DNA of 64,000 bases from JANNOG01 sp031398915 (GTDB lineage Bacteria; Actinomycetota; Actinomycetes; Actinomycetales; JBBAYJ01), in contig JANNOG010000076.1 in the NCBI GenBank assembly GCA_031398915.1, positions 25,229 through 89,228 on the forward strand, given 5' to 3'. Made by a program: the position numbers and the translations under genes. Below, one piece after another: positions 17,058 through 25,837 of the stretch. Within the stretch, counting starts at the first letter, position 1. Each line of letters begins with the position of its first letter. The notes beneath the pieces were generated by a model, which saw only the letters and a list, made by a program, of their open reading frames with translations, made no database searches and was not told the DNA's origin.

Positions 17058-17525
17058 TTATCCTGGAACCGGCGCTGCCGCCCCCAGCCCGACCCACTCA
17101 TCGCTACCGTCAGTGAATATCTGGTGCTTCCATACAGGTAGACGCTCCTTGATGAGGTCGACCAGGTCACTTGCAGTGACGAATGCCTCGCGTCGGTGGG
17201 CAGAAGCGACAGCGACGACCAAGGCGGGATCACCTACGCTGAGTGACCCAATCCGGTGCACAGCCGCGATTGCGGACTCGGGGTGCGTAGCGGCGATCTG
17301 CATACAGACCTCGCGCATCACGCCCGCTGCGTCAGGGTGCGCCTCGTAGTCCAGCCGCACCACCCGACCGCGCCCCGGTGTGTCGTGATCACGCACGACG
17401 CCGGCGAACGTCACGACGGCGCCCATCCGGGCGGACCCCACGAGTGCAACGAGGGCGTCGGTGTCGATCGGGTCCGTGCTGACCTGGGCGTGACGCAGAC
17501 CCGATGGGGAGATGCTCATGGCCAC
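17058..17525 (-). CDS. moaE: molybdopterin synthase large subunit MoaE
   Basis: A 155-residue MoaE. Diagnostic stretches are GAVVTFAGVVRDHD at the N-terminus, LDYEAHPDAA, the active-site region LIKERLPVWKHQIF with its conserved lysines, and the closing TDGSDEWVG. Together with the MoaD carrier it converts precursor Z to molybdopterin by adding two sulfurs. It is encoded on the opposite strand to moaA-moaD and is separated from them by the P450 gene, an arrangement that breaks the moa group without disrupting any reading frame. Confidence 0.95.
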   Translation of the reverse strand: MAMSISPSGLRHAQVSTDPIDTDALVALVGSARMGAVVTFAGVVRDHDTPGRGRVVRLDYEAHPDAAGVMREVCMQIAATHPESAIAAVHRIGSLSVGDPALVVAVASAHRREAFVTASDLVDLIKERLPVWKHQIFTDGSDEWVGLGAAAPVPG

Positions 17526-17548
17526 ACGCTACGCACCGACACCGCGGA

Positions 17549-18568
17549 TCAGAGGTCGAGCACCAGCCGTGGGCAGGCCGCACGCGACACACAGGGCATG
17601 AACACGGTTCCGGCGGCCCGCTCGGCGGCACTGAGGACGAAATCTCGGTGATCGATGGCACCCGATACGACGGCTGTCTCGCACGAGGCACAGATGCCCT
17701 CTCGGCAATCGTGCAGGACGTCGATTCCGGCATCGACCAGCACGTCGAGGACCGACTGGTCGGCGCCGACCTGCAGTCGGCGGCCCGAGCGGCGAAGGAG
17801 TACCTCGAACCCGGCGTCATCCGCACCGCTCGAGCCGTCGAGTGGGCCGCCGTTCGACGGTTCACCGTTCGATGGTGCGCCGTTGAGCGGGGCGGGGAGT
17901 GTGGGCGGCGCGGCGAACCGCTCGACATGCAGCGCGTCCGGAGGCCAGTCGGACATCACCTTCTCGACGGCCTGCAGGAGCGGCTCCGGGCCGCAGCAGT
18001 ACACATGCAATCCGGGCCGCGGCGTCCCTATCGCAGTCCGCAGATCCAGCAGGCCGTGCGTGTCCTGCGGCCAGAGCGTCAACTGCTCCCCCAGGGCGCC
18101 CAGCCGGTCCAGGTAGGCCATGGATCCCCGACTGCGCCCGCCGTAGAGGAACCGGAAGGCGCCGCCCTGGACCCTCACCTGTTCCACCATCGGAATCAAC
18201 GGCGTGACGCCGATGCCACCGGCGATGAACAGGTATTCGGGCGCGTCCACCAGCTCGAAGTGATTGGCCGGGCCGCGCACCGCGACTCGGACACCGGGGC
18301 GCAGGACGTCGTGGATGTATGCGGACCCACCACGACCGGCGACCTCACGCAGGACTGCGACCTGGTATCGACTGCGGTCGGCGGGGTCACCGCACAGCGA
18401 GTACTGCCGCACCAGGCCGTTGGGCAGCGTCACGGTGAGGTGTGCACCGGGTCGCCAGCCGGCCAACGGTCGCAGTCGGGGGTCGACGAACTCGATGCCC
18501 AGGACACCGTCGGCCTCGACGGTCATGGACCGAACCATCAACTCCGCAGCGACGTTTTCCGGGATCAC
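17549..18568 (-). CDS. PDR/VanB-type oxidoreductase with C-terminal [2Fe-2S]
   Basis: A 339-residue electron-transfer reductase of the phthalate dioxygenase reductase family. In order it has a flavin domain (RQYSLCGDP), an NAD(P)H domain (FIAGGIGVTPLIPM), a Gly/Asn/Ser/Pro-rich linker with PSNGEPSNGGPLDG-like repeats, and a plant-type ferredoxin domain with CREGICASC and a final Cys (MPCVSRA). Such proteins pass electrons from NADH straight to Rieske oxygenases, as in VanAB and LigX systems, or to P450s. Candidate partners here are the Rieske oxygenase at 24.3 kb and the P450 at 15.6 kb. The repeated linker is longer than usual for the family. Confidence 0.9.
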   Translation of the reverse strand: MIPENVAAELMVRSMTVEADGVLGIEFVDPRLRPLAGWRPGAHLTVTLPNGLVRQYSLCGDPADRSRYQVAVLREVAGRGGSAYIHDVLRPGVRVAVRGPANHFELVDAPEYLFIAGGIGVTPLIPMVEQVRVQGGAFRFLYGGRSRGSMAYLDRLGALGEQLTLWPQDTHGLLDLRTAIGTPRPGLHVYCCGPEPLLQAVEKVMSDWPPDALHVERFAAPPTLPAPLNGAPSNGEPSNGGPLDGSSGADDAGFEVLLRRSGRRLQVGADQSVLDVLVDAGIDVLHDCREGICASCETAVVSGAIDHRDFVLSAAERAAGTVFMPCVSRAACPRLVLDL

Positions 18569-18722
18569 CGGGACAACCCTGACGCCGGGCGGACCACCCG
18601 CCTAGGCAGACGTTCCCCCATGCGGACCATCGAGTACCGCAGCTCGGGATGCCGTTCCGTAAATCGGAATCACTGGTCGGACTCCGCCACGCCCGTGCGT
18701 ACCCTCGAGGCCGAGGTGAGAC

Positions 18723-19406
18723 ATGACAGATCCTGCGAAGCGCGGCCTCCTACTGGATATCGGCGGCGTGGTGATGGCGAACAGTGTCGAGGTGGTCGCC
18801 CGGTTGGCCCGCCGTGAACCCGCGCTCGCCGCGCTGGTCGACCCGATGGGTGGCCTGGGCGGGCCCGGTGACGAGCTGTGGCACCAGATGCTGCGGCGCG
18901 AGGTCACCGAGCGCGCGTACTGGTCGGTTCGCGCCGAGCAGGTGGGGCGAGCCCTCGGTGCCCGGTGGACGACGTACGACATGATCCACACGCTGTACGC
19001 CGGACCCCAGACGGAATGGCTGCGGTTCGACGTGGTCGACCTGATGCGCGACGCCGTCGCCGCCGGGATTCCACTGGGGGCGCTGACCAACGATCTCGCG
19101 GACTTCCACGGCCAGGACTGGGTCGACCAGCAGGATTTCCTCCGGCTGTTCCAGTCGATCGTCGACGCCTCTCACACCGGGGTGATGAAACCCGCCCCCG
19201 AAGCCTTCGCCGCCGGGGCCGCCTCGCTGGGGTTGTCTCCCGAGCAGGTCGTGTACCTGGACGACATGCCGTGGAACGTCGAGGGGGCGCTTCGCGCCGG
19301 CCTGGACGCCCACCAGGTGTCGTACGACGAACCTCATCTGGCCGTCGACTGGGCGCGCCGGCGTCTGGGGCTGGGTGTCACCACCGCCGATTCCAGCCGA
19401 GCCTGA
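18723..19406 (+). CDS. HAD-IA phosphatase-like hydrolase
   Basis: A 227-residue HAD-superfamily protein. Motif 1 is LLLDIGGVV, with the nucleophile Asp and Gly at the +2 position instead of Asp, as in YihX-type phosphatases. Motif 2 is seen in ALTNDLADF, motif 3 Lys in MKPAPEAF and motif 4 in VYLDDMPWNVEGA. Most such proteins hydrolyse phosphate esters or, less often, carbon-halogen bonds. It starts a plus-strand run with the tautomerase and SDR genes (10 bases, then an overlap), ahead of the aryl-phosphate synthase-like genes. A role in removing phosphate from an aromatic intermediate is therefore possible but unproven. Confidence 0.85.
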   Translation: MTDPAKRGLLLDIGGVVMANSVEVVARLARREPALAALVDPMGGLGGPGDELWHQMLRREVTERAYWSVRAEQVGRALGARWTTYDMIHTLYAGPQTEWLRFDVVDLMRDAVAAGIPLGALTNDLADFHGQDWVDQQDFLRLFQSIVDASHTGVMKPAPEAFAAGAASLGLSPEQVVYLDDMPWNVEGALRAGLDAHQVSYDEPHLAVDWARRRLGLGVTTADSSRA

Positions 19407-19416
19407 GGAGACAGTC

Positions 19417-19656
19417 ATGCCCCTGGTACGTATCGACATCATGGCGGGCCGGAGCCCCGAGCAGATTCAGGAGCTGCACGAACGAGTGGCAGCCCTGGTC
19501 GCCGAGATCCTCGACTCCCCGATCGACCGAGTGCGTACGTACATCACCGAGTTCCCGCCGCACGCCTGGGGTATCGGCGGTGTTCCGGCTGACGTGGTAC
19601 GGGCAGGTGACGTTCAGGCGCGGGCGCAGTTGTCCGCCGTCCGTGACGACCGCTGA
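19417..19656 (+). CDS. 4-oxalocrotonate tautomerase family protein
   Basis: A 79-residue tautomerase. After the initiator Met the catalytic N-terminal Pro is in place (MPLVRIDIMAGRS), and the conserved arginine region is seen in DRVRTYITEFPPHAWGIGG. In the catechol meta pathway this enzyme converts the enol form of 2-hydroxymuconate to 4-oxalocrotonate, which links the dehydrogenase at 46-47.6 kb with the decarboxylase candidates. It is slightly longer than the classic 62-residue enzyme because of a C-terminal tail that overlaps the next gene. The ATG at 19417 has a gaggag ribosome site and is the only start that leaves Pro at position 1. Confidence 0.88.
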   Translation: MPLVRIDIMAGRSPEQIQELHERVAALVAEILDSPIDRVRTYITEFPPHAWGIGGVPADVVRAGDVQARAQLSAVRDDR

Positions 19657-20407
19657 CCTCTGCGTCGTGGTCGGCGCCACCGGCAGTATCGGCTCCGCGG
19701 TCGTTCGCCGACTGAGCGCACGCGGACATCGGATACTTGCCGTGGCCCGCACCCCCGACGCACTGCGGGCCCTCGCCGCGGCGACACCGCGCGGGCACGG
19801 CGTCGTCGACACCTGTGTCGCCGATATCGGCGACGACTCCGCGATCGCCGCACTTGCGGCACACGTCGACGCACCCGTGAGGCTCGCGGTGTTCGCGGCC
19901 GGCCTGCCGGTGCGGGGGTCGGTGGACACGATCGAGCCCGCCCTGTTGGCTCGCGGCGTCGACATCAAGGTGGCAGGGGTGCTGCGGCTGGTTCGCGGTG
20001 TCGGTGAGCACCTGGGGCCGGGATCGCGGATCGTCACGTTCGCCGGCTCGCTGGGTCTCGAACCCCGCGGCACGGAGGCCGGGCCGGGAGCGGTCAACGC
20101 CGCGGTGTTCAACCTGATGCGTCAGCTGAGCATCGTGTGGGGCCCCCGCGGCGTCACGACCCACACCATCAGCCCCGGCCCCTCGGACACCCCGCGACTG
20201 CGGCGCATCGTCGAGGCGGTTGCGGCCGAGCGCGACGAGTCCGCAGCAGACGTCTGGGCGGAGTACGTCGCCGAGAACTCCCTCGGACGTCTACCGAGCG
20301 CCGACGAGGTGGCGTGGGGCGTCGAGATCCTGCTGGCCCCCGAGGCCGACCTGCTCCACGGCAGCGTCCTCTACCTCGACGCCGGTGGGCACCGCGGCAT
20401 CTACTGA
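19643..20407 (+). CDS. atypical SDR lacking the Tyr-Lys catalytic pair
   Basis: A 254-residue Rossmann-fold short-chain dehydrogenase-like protein starting at a GTG that overlaps the tautomerase gene. The cofactor loop is VVGATGSIGSAV and the end of the fold reads LHGSVLYLDAGGH, as in classical SDRs. The Ser position is visible in VTFAGSLGLEP. Where classical enzymes have YxxxK, this one reads GPGAVNAAVF, so the catalytic Tyr and Lys are both missing. It may therefore be a binding protein or use a different mechanism rather than act as an alcohol/ketone oxidoreductase. Its place among aromatic-degradation genes suggests a role there. Confidence 0.8.
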   Translation: MTTADLCVVVGATGSIGSAVVRRLSARGHRILAVARTPDALRALAAATPRGHGVVDTCVADIGDDSAIAALAAHVDAPVRLAVFAAGLPVRGSVDTIEPALLARGVDIKVAGVLRLVRGVGEHLGPGSRIVTFAGSLGLEPRGTEAGPGAVNAAVFNLMRQLSIVWGPRGVTTHTISPGPSDTPRLRRIVEAVAAERDESAADVWAEYVAENSLGRLPSADEVAWGVEILLAPEADLLHGSVLYLDAGGHRGIY

Positions 20408-20426
20408 GCGGTGGAGCCGGCGTCGG

Positions 20427-21224
20427 TCAGGGCCGGTGTCCCAGACGGCGGGAAATCAGGCCGGCTGCCTCGATGACCTGCGACACGCACCTGCGCATGA
20501 CCGTCGGCGTCATGCGGGTGGTGGCCCCCACGACGCTCACCGCTGCCGACACCGCGCCGTCTGAGCCGCGGATCGGGGCACCGACGCTGACCACTCCCGC
20601 GTGCCCCTCCTCGATGTTGTCGCCCCAGCCTCGTTCGGCGGTCCGATGTAGCTCGGCGATCAACCGGCGACGGTCGACGATCGTGCGCTGGGTCACCGCC
20701 ACCGGCGACCACGTCTGCAACCGGAGGTGAAGTTCTTCCGCCGACAGCGCGGCCAGCAGGACCTTGCCCGACGCGGTCTGGTGAGCGGGGATGCGATGGC
20801 CGACCCGACGGAAGACGGGCATCAGGTGGTAGCTCTCCAACCGCTCGACGTACACCACCTCGAGCCCGTCGAGGACGGCGACGTGCACCATCTCGCCGGT
20901 GGTGTGCCGCAGATGCGTGAGCACGGGTAGTGCCGCCTGATGGAGGTCCACGTGCTCGCTGACGCCCGTCCCCAGCTCGTACACCGCGAGGCCGAGACGG
21001 TAGCGCCCCGCCGCCGAGCGCTCCAACAGGCGTTCTTCGACCAGTGTGGTGACGATCCGGTGCACGGTGCTCTTGCCGATACCCAGGTGACGTGAGAGCT
21101 CGGCGATGCCCAATTCCTGACCGGCCTCACCGAAGGCGCGCATCAAGCGAGCGGCGTTTCGCACCGATCCCAGGGTCGACGCGTTCTCGCGGGAGGCCAC
21201 CCTCACGACTGTACCGGTGACCAT
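20427..21224 (-). CDS. IclR-family transcriptional regulator
   Basis: A 265-residue regulator with an N-terminal winged helix (LGSVRNAARLMRAF, LGIAELSRHLGIGKSTVHRIV) and a C-terminal IclR effector domain (GKVLLAALSAEEL, AAVSVVGATTRM). The domain binds small organic acids or aromatics in relatives such as PcaR and PobR. It is divergent from the aryl-phosphate synthase-like operon, whose first start lies 97 bases away, so it is the likely local regulator. The ATG at 21224 was chosen because upstream sequence lacks family similarity; a GTG at 21206 is an alternative. It shares close N-terminal similarity with the second IclR protein at 53.3 kb. Confidence 0.92.
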   Translation of the reverse strand: MVTGTVVRVASRENASTLGSVRNAARLMRAFGEAGQELGIAELSRHLGIGKSTVHRIVTTLVEERLLERSAAGRYRLGLAVYELGTGVSEHVDLHQAALPVLTHLRHTTGEMVHVAVLDGLEVVYVERLESYHLMPVFRRVGHRIPAHQTASGKVLLAALSAEELHLRLQTWSPVAVTQRTIVDRRRLIAELHRTAERGWGDNIEEGHAGVVSVGAPIRGSDGAVSAAVSVVGATTRMTPTVMRRCVSQVIEAAGLISRRLGHRP

Positions 21225-21320
21225 TCCGCCCCGCGGGATACAACCGTTGTGCGGAGCGGTCTTCACAGCGTTCACTGGCGCCGTTCGACGACATCGACGT
21301 CGCGAAGTCTCGGAGGGCTG

Positions 21321-22391
21321 ATGAGCAGCATCGAGTGGTTCCACGCATACGACGCGACCCGCGCCGGCGACGTCGGTGGCAAGAACGCGAGCCTGGGCAC
21401 TTTGACGGTGGCACAGCTGCCGGTACCGCCCGGATTCGCCATCACGGCGTCCGCGTACCGCAAGCTGCTGGCCGACAGCGGCATCGACGGCTCGCTGCAC
21501 GACATCATCACGGCGGTCGACCCCCGAGACTCGGCGGGCGTCAGCGCCGCCGGGGCGCACGCACGCGGCCTGATCACGGCCGTGCCGCTGCCGCAGTCGC
21601 TGATCGACGAGGTCACGGTCGCCTATGCGGAACTGTCGAGACACTGCGAGACCACCGACGTCGCCGTCGCCGTCCGGTCGTCGGCGACCTGCGAGGACCA
21701 ACCTGACGCCAGTTTCGCGGGCGAGCACGACACCTACCTGTGGATCCGAGGCATCTCGGCAGTCCTCGATCACGTCCGCCGGTGCTGGGCGTCGCTGTTC
21801 ACCGACCGGGCGATCTGTTATCGGCGCGAAATGGGATACGGCGAGTCGGGCGCGGCCATGAGCGTCGGCATCCAGAAGATGGTGTTGCCACGGACGTCCG
21901 GGGTGGCCTTCACGCTCAACCCCAGCAACGGCGACCGATCCCAGGTGGCCGTCGAATCCAGCTGGGGCCTGGGCGAGGCGCTGGTATCGGGTGCCGTGAC
22001 ACCGGACAGTTTCCTGGTGGACAAGGTGTTACGCGAGGTGACGAAGCGGACGATCTCGACCAAGACCATCCAGCACCGGGTCAGCGCGGCGGGCGTGCTG
22101 GAAGAGGTCGAGGTGGATGCGGACCAAAAGTGTGCCGCCAGCTTGAGCGACGACGAATTGCGCTCCGTGGCCGCGCTGGCACTGCGCGCCGAAAGGCACT
22201 ACGGCTGTCCGCAGGACGTCGAATGGGCCCTGGACAGCCAACTGCCACCGGGCGCCAACGTGCTGCTGCTGCAGAGCCGCCCGGAAACGGTGTGGAGTCG
22301 CAAACCACGCGCGAGTTCGTACCCCCAGGACGGCGCGATGTCGTACATGAATCGCACCTGGCTCACCACCTCCAGCCACACCCTCCCCTGA
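21321..22391 (+). CDS. aryl-phosphate synthase, ATP-binding subunit (PpsB/CreI-like)
   Basis: A 356-residue protein corresponding to only the N-terminal ATP-grasp half of PEP synthase/PPDK. Signatures are VGGKNASLG, VAVRSSATCEDQPDASFAG, SGVAFTLNPSNGDRSQV, WGLGEALVSG and LLLQSRPETVWS. The phosphohistidine swivel and TIM barrel of full PEP synthase are absent, but the next gene supplies a phosphohistidine domain. The same split is known in phenylphosphate synthase (a 40 kDa and a 70 kDa protein) and in the CreH/CreI pair that phosphorylates p-cresol. The likely reaction is ATP-driven transfer of phosphate to a phenolic hydroxyl through the partner His. The start follows a ggaggg ribosome site. 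Confidence 0.85.
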   Translation: MSSIEWFHAYDATRAGDVGGKNASLGTLTVAQLPVPPGFAITASAYRKLLADSGIDGSLHDIITAVDPRDSAGVSAAGAHARGLITAVPLPQSLIDEVTVAYAELSRHCETTDVAVAVRSSATCEDQPDASFAGEHDTYLWIRGISAVLDHVRRCWASLFTDRAICYRREMGYGESGAAMSVGIQKMVLPRTSGVAFTLNPSNGDRSQVAVESSWGLGEALVSGAVTPDSFLVDKVLREVTKRTISTKTIQHRVSAAGVLEEVEVDADQKCAASLSDDELRSVAALALRAERHYGCPQDVEWALDSQLPPGANVLLLQSRPETVWSRKPRASSYPQDGAMSYMNRTWLTTSSHTLP

Positions 22392-22423
22392 TCACCGATC
22401 CCGACACGAAGGCGAGTCGTCAG

Positions 22424-24235
22424 ATGGCCGATCGTTTCCCCAGTCCGTTCGACATGGTGACCCCACCCGGTGCCGAGGGCTGGGAGGACCTCTACTCGTA
22501 CTCGACCGTTTTCAGTGAGGACCGGCGCAGGTACGAGGACGACGCGTTCTGGTTCATGGACGGTGTACACACCCCCGAGGTCATCTCACCGTGGGACGCC
22601 ACCATCGTCGAGTTCGCCCTGATCGGGCTGTCGCAGTACAACACCCGCCACTACGTCATCCCGCCGGCCAAGGGCGTCGACATCCGCATCCTCAACGGGT
22701 ACATGTACGTGTCGCCGGTCGGGGTGACCGACCCGGCCGAGGTCGAGGCCAGGGTGCCCGAATTCATGGAGCGGGCCGGCTTCTACTTCCAGAACTGGCA
22801 GCGGCTGTACGAGGCGTGGACACCCAAGGTGAAGATCCTCATCGAGGAACTCGAATCGGTCAGTTTCGACGCGCTGCCCGACCGTGAGGACATGGCGGTC
22901 CTCACCGAGGGGCGCGGCACCGGGAGCGCGTTGGACCTGTTGAGTTCGTACAATCGCCTGGTCGAGTTGACCATGAAGCTATGGCATTACCACTTCGAGT
23001 TCCTCAACCTGGGATATGCGGCCTACCTGGACTTCTTCGGGTATTGCAAGGGCATCTTTCCCAGCATCCCCGACCAGGCGATCGCCAAGATGGTGGCAGG
23101 CATCCACGTCGACCTGTTCCAACCCGACGAAGAGCTGAAGAAGCTCGCCGTCATGGCCGTCGAACTGCACCTCGTGGACCGGATCTCGACCGGGTCGGCC
23201 GCCGAGGTGGTGGCCGGCCTGGGCAGCGACGCCAACGGGCAGGCGTGGCTGGACGCCTGGGAGACCGCCAAGCGGCCCTGGTTCAACTTCTCGGCGGGTA
23301 GCGGCTTCTACCATTCCGACAAGGTGTGGATGGAGAACCTCGACATCCCCCTCGGATTCATCCGCGGCTACCTGGCCAAGGCGTCGCGCGAAGAATCTCT
23401 GGACCGGCCGATCGATGCGATCTCGGCCGAGCGCGACCGGATCGTCGCGGAGTACTCGGCGCTGATCGACGACTCGGAACAACGAGCGATGTTCGACGGC
23501 AAGCTCGGGCTTGCACGCACCGTCTTCCCGTTCGTCGAGAATCACAACTTCTACGTCGAGCACTGGGGTCACTCGGTCATCTGGCGCAAGATGCGTGATC
23601 TGGGTGGGTTGTTCGTCAAGGAGGGCTTCTTCGCCGACGCCGACGACATCTTCCTCCTCGGGCGCAACGAGGTGCCGACCGCGTTGTTCGACATGTATCA
23701 CGGCTGGGCGGTCGGTATCGAGTCGCGCGGTCCGGCCTACTGGCCGCGCGAGATCACCCGCCGCCACGGCATCCTCGACGCTCTGCGCAACTGGTCGGCG
23801 CCACCGGCGCTGGGCACCCCACCCGAGGTCATCACCGAACCGTTCACCGTCATGCTGTGGGGGGTCACGTCGGACAGCGTCAAGCAGTGGCTCGGCTCCG
23901 ACGACTCGGATCCGTCCACGCTGAAGGGATTCGCCGCGTCGCCGGGGATCGCCGAGGGGCCGGCCCGCGTCATCTACTCGGCCGACGGGATCGCGGACCT
24001 GCAGGAGGGCGAAATCCTGGTCGCGCCGCTCACCGCGCCGTCGTGGGCACCGGTCTTCGGCAAGATCGCGGCCACCGTCACCGATGTCGGCGGAATCATG
24101 AGCCACGCCGCGATCGTGTGTCGAGAATATGGACTCCCCGCCGTCACCGGAACAGCGTTCGGCACCAAGAACATCAAGACCGGCCAAATGCTGCGCGTCG
24201 ACGGCAACACCGGCGACGTCACGATCCTCGACTGA
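22424..24235 (+). CDS. aryl-phosphate synthase, phosphohistidine subunit (PpsA/CreH-like)
   Basis: A 603-residue protein whose C-terminal 110 residues are the PEP-utilising mobile domain with the phospho-carrier His561 in GGIMSHAAIVCREYGLPAV. The N-terminal 480 residues (for example WDATIVEFALIGLSQYNTRH) are not the PEP-binding barrel. They resemble the large subunit of phenylphosphate synthase, which binds the phenol. It lies 32 bases after the ATP-binding subunit, and the pair sizes (about 39 and 68 kDa) fit that enzyme. Phenylphosphate carboxylase genes are absent from the window, which argues against the anaerobic carboxylation route and for phosphorylation before oxidation. The substrate is not known. 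Confidence 0.85.
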   Translation: MADRFPSPFDMVTPPGAEGWEDLYSYSTVFSEDRRRYEDDAFWFMDGVHTPEVISPWDATIVEFALIGLSQYNTRHYVIPPAKGVDIRILNGYMYVSPVGVTDPAEVEARVPEFMERAGFYFQNWQRLYEAWTPKVKILIEELESVSFDALPDREDMAVLTEGRGTGSALDLLSSYNRLVELTMKLWHYHFEFLNLGYAAYLDFFGYCKGIFPSIPDQAIAKMVAGIHVDLFQPDEELKKLAVMAVELHLVDRISTGSAAEVVAGLGSDANGQAWLDAWETAKRPWFNFSAGSGFYHSDKVWMENLDIPLGFIRGYLAKASREESLDRPIDAISAERDRIVAEYSALIDDSEQRAMFDGKLGLARTVFPFVENHNFYVEHWGHSVIWRKMRDLGGLFVKEGFFADADDIFLLGRNEVPTALFDMYHGWAVGIESRGPAYWPREITRRHGILDALRNWSAPPALGTPPEVITEPFTVMLWGVTSDSVKQWLGSDDSDPSTLKGFAASPGIAEGPARVIYSADGIADLQEGEILVAPLTAPSWAPVFGKIAATVTDVGGIMSHAAIVCREYGLPAVTGTAFGTKNIKTGQMLRVDGNTGDVTILD

Positions 24236-24269
24236 CCCACCAGCCGAATCCTCCGAAGGGAATCCGCCC

Positions 24270-25520
24270 GTGCTGACTGCGGAACAGAACGACGAACTGA
24301 CCGATGTCGCTGCTGGAACGCCCATGGGCGAACTACTGCGCCGTTACTGGTATCCGGTCGCCTTCACCCGCGAACTCGAAGAGTTCCCTGTCAAGCGCAC
24401 CGAATTGCTGGGCGAGCACTACGCCGTCTTCAAGACCGGTCGAGGGAACTACGGGATCGTCCCCGAAGCCTGCCCGCACCGGCGCGCCTCCCTCGCATAC
24501 GGTGTCGTCGAGGCCGACGGGATTCGGTGCCCGTACCACGGGTGGATGTTCGGCACCGACGGCGCGTGCATCGAACAGCCTGCCGAGAACAGCGAGAGCA
24601 CCTTCCGAGACCGGATCAGGGCCAAGGCCGGACACGCCGAGGACATGGGTGGACTGGTCTGGGCATACGTCGGACCCGACCCGGCACCGCTGTTGCCGCG
24701 ATTCGACGTGTTCGTCATGGACGGTGTCCGTGACATCGGCTGGGCCGACCTGCCGTGCAATTTCGTCCAGATCATGGAGAATGCGGTCGACCCGCACCAC
24801 GTCGAGTTCCTGCATGGTCGCTACTTCCAGTTCATGGCACGTCAGATGGGTTTCGATGCCCCCGCCTCGTTCGCGAAGAAGCACGTGAAGGTCGGTTTCG
24901 ACGCCTTCGAGTGGGGCATCATCAAGCGCCGTGTCGTCGAGGGCGCCAGCGAGGAGGACGACGACTGGAAGGTCGGCCACCCGCTGGTGTTCCCGTACAA
25001 CATGCGCGTCGGCGGAGCCTACGTCGAACAGATGCAGATCCGGATCCCCGTCAATCGGACGACCACGCGTTTCATGCTGTACACGACCCACGCCCCCAAG
25101 GGGATCGAGTTTCCTGACCAGCCCGTCATCCCCGACTACCAGATCCCGGTATTCAATGCGGACGGCACGCACCGGACGGACTATGTCGAGGGCCAGGACA
25201 TCATGGCGTGGGTGACACAGGGTCCGATCACCGACCGGACAGTGGAACACCTGGGTCGCTCCGATATCGGCGTGACGATGCTGCGCCGGATGTTCAAGGC
25301 CGAAATGGCCAAGGTGGCCGCCGGCCAGGATCCGCTCGGGGTCATCCGCACTCCGCACGAGCAGATCGACCTACCGTGCGAGAAGAACAAGTTCGACGCC
25401 GGCCCCCGCTTCGCACTGGACTTCATCGGCAAGGCATCCATGCAATTCAGCCCGCAGGCCGATGCGCTGCGGAAGTTGCACATCTCGGCATGGGAGAACA
25501 TGGGAGTCGCAGCGTCGTGA
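24270..25520 (+). CDS. Rieske non-heme iron oxygenase, LigXa-like
   Basis: A 416-residue oxygenase alpha subunit. The Rieske cluster ligands are Cys68-x-His70 and Cys87-x2-His90 (CPHRRAS and RCPYHGW). The mononuclear iron site lies in ENAVDPHHVEFLHG (Asp174, His176/177, His182). The opening MGELLRRYWYPVAF is typical of the LigXa / aryl O-demethylase type group. Such enzymes hydroxylate or O-demethylate aromatic substrates with O2 and electrons from a reductase; the PDR-type protein at 17.5 kb and the Rieske ferredoxin at 55.7 kb are candidate donors. It lies 34 bases after the synthase subunit, in one apparent operon, which suggests its substrate is the aryl phosphate or the phenol before phosphorylation. 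GTG start with gaaggga upstream. Confidence 0.9.
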   Translation: MLTAEQNDELTDVAAGTPMGELLRRYWYPVAFTRELEEFPVKRTELLGEHYAVFKTGRGNYGIVPEACPHRRASLAYGVVEADGIRCPYHGWMFGTDGACIEQPAENSESTFRDRIRAKAGHAEDMGGLVWAYVGPDPAPLLPRFDVFVMDGVRDIGWADLPCNFVQIMENAVDPHHVEFLHGRYFQFMARQMGFDAPASFAKKHVKVGFDAFEWGIIKRRVVEGASEEDDDWKVGHPLVFPYNMRVGGAYVEQMQIRIPVNRTTTRFMLYTTHAPKGIEFPDQPVIPDYQIPVFNADGTHRTDYVEGQDIMAWVTQGPITDRTVEHLGRSDIGVTMLRRMFKAEMAKVAAGQDPLGVIRTPHEQIDLPCEKNKFDAGPRFALDFIGKASMQFSPQADALRKLHISAWENMGVAAS

Positions 25521-25837
25521 CCGTCGGCGCTGAAACCGTCGGCGCTGTAACCGTCGGCGCTGTAACCGTCGGCGCTCGCAGGCCCGCTGCCCCGGGCCTG
25601 CCCGACGTCAGCCGGGGCTGGTTTCCACAGGACGCCGCCGACCACGTGCGCGACGCGCCGCGGTTCTGTCCGTCGTGCTCGGCGGCGTTGCCGCTCGGCG
25701 ACGGCGGTCACGGCATCGTCGTGGAGTTCTGGCAGGGCTCCGATCGGGTGTTCGCCTGCTACTGCGGCGAGTGTGGCTGGTCAGGTGACATCTACCTGAG
25801 CAGTCGTGTCCTCGGCCACGAGCCCGACGAGGAATGA
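25517..25837 (+). CDS. small zinc-ribbon-like protein of unknown function
   Basis: A 106-residue protein that overlaps the Rieske oxygenase stop (GTGA) and the next start (ATGA). Residues 2-19 are a direct repeat, TVGAETVGAVTVGAVTVGA, from four 15-base DNA units. The core has two Cys pairs, CPSC and CYCGEC, separated by about 35 residues, a probable zinc ribbon or metal site, with an acidic tail. No function is recognised. Its coupling to the oxygenase on one side and the hydratase on the other suggests an accessory or assembly factor for the Rieske enzyme. The actual start could be within or after the repeat, since most of the repeat is probably dispensable. Confidence 0.65.
   Translation: MTVGAETVGAVTVGAVTVGARRPAAPGLPDVSRGWFPQDAADHVRDAPRFCPSCSAALPLGDGGHGIVVEFWQGSDRVFACYCGECGWSGDIYLSSRVLGHEPDEE
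25521..25576. repeat. 15-base tandem repeat, four copies
   Basis: ccgtcggcgc recurs exactly every 15 bases (25521, 25536, 25551, 25566) with variable five-base spacers. Copy-number change would keep the frame. Confidence 0.85.

Noticed and set aside
21321..24235. Classical PEP synthase or pyruvate phosphate dikinase split by a frameshift
   Set aside because: The second gene lacks the PEP-binding barrel and has a long N-terminal domain of phenylphosphate-synthase type, with its own start and spacing; this is a true two-subunit arrangement.
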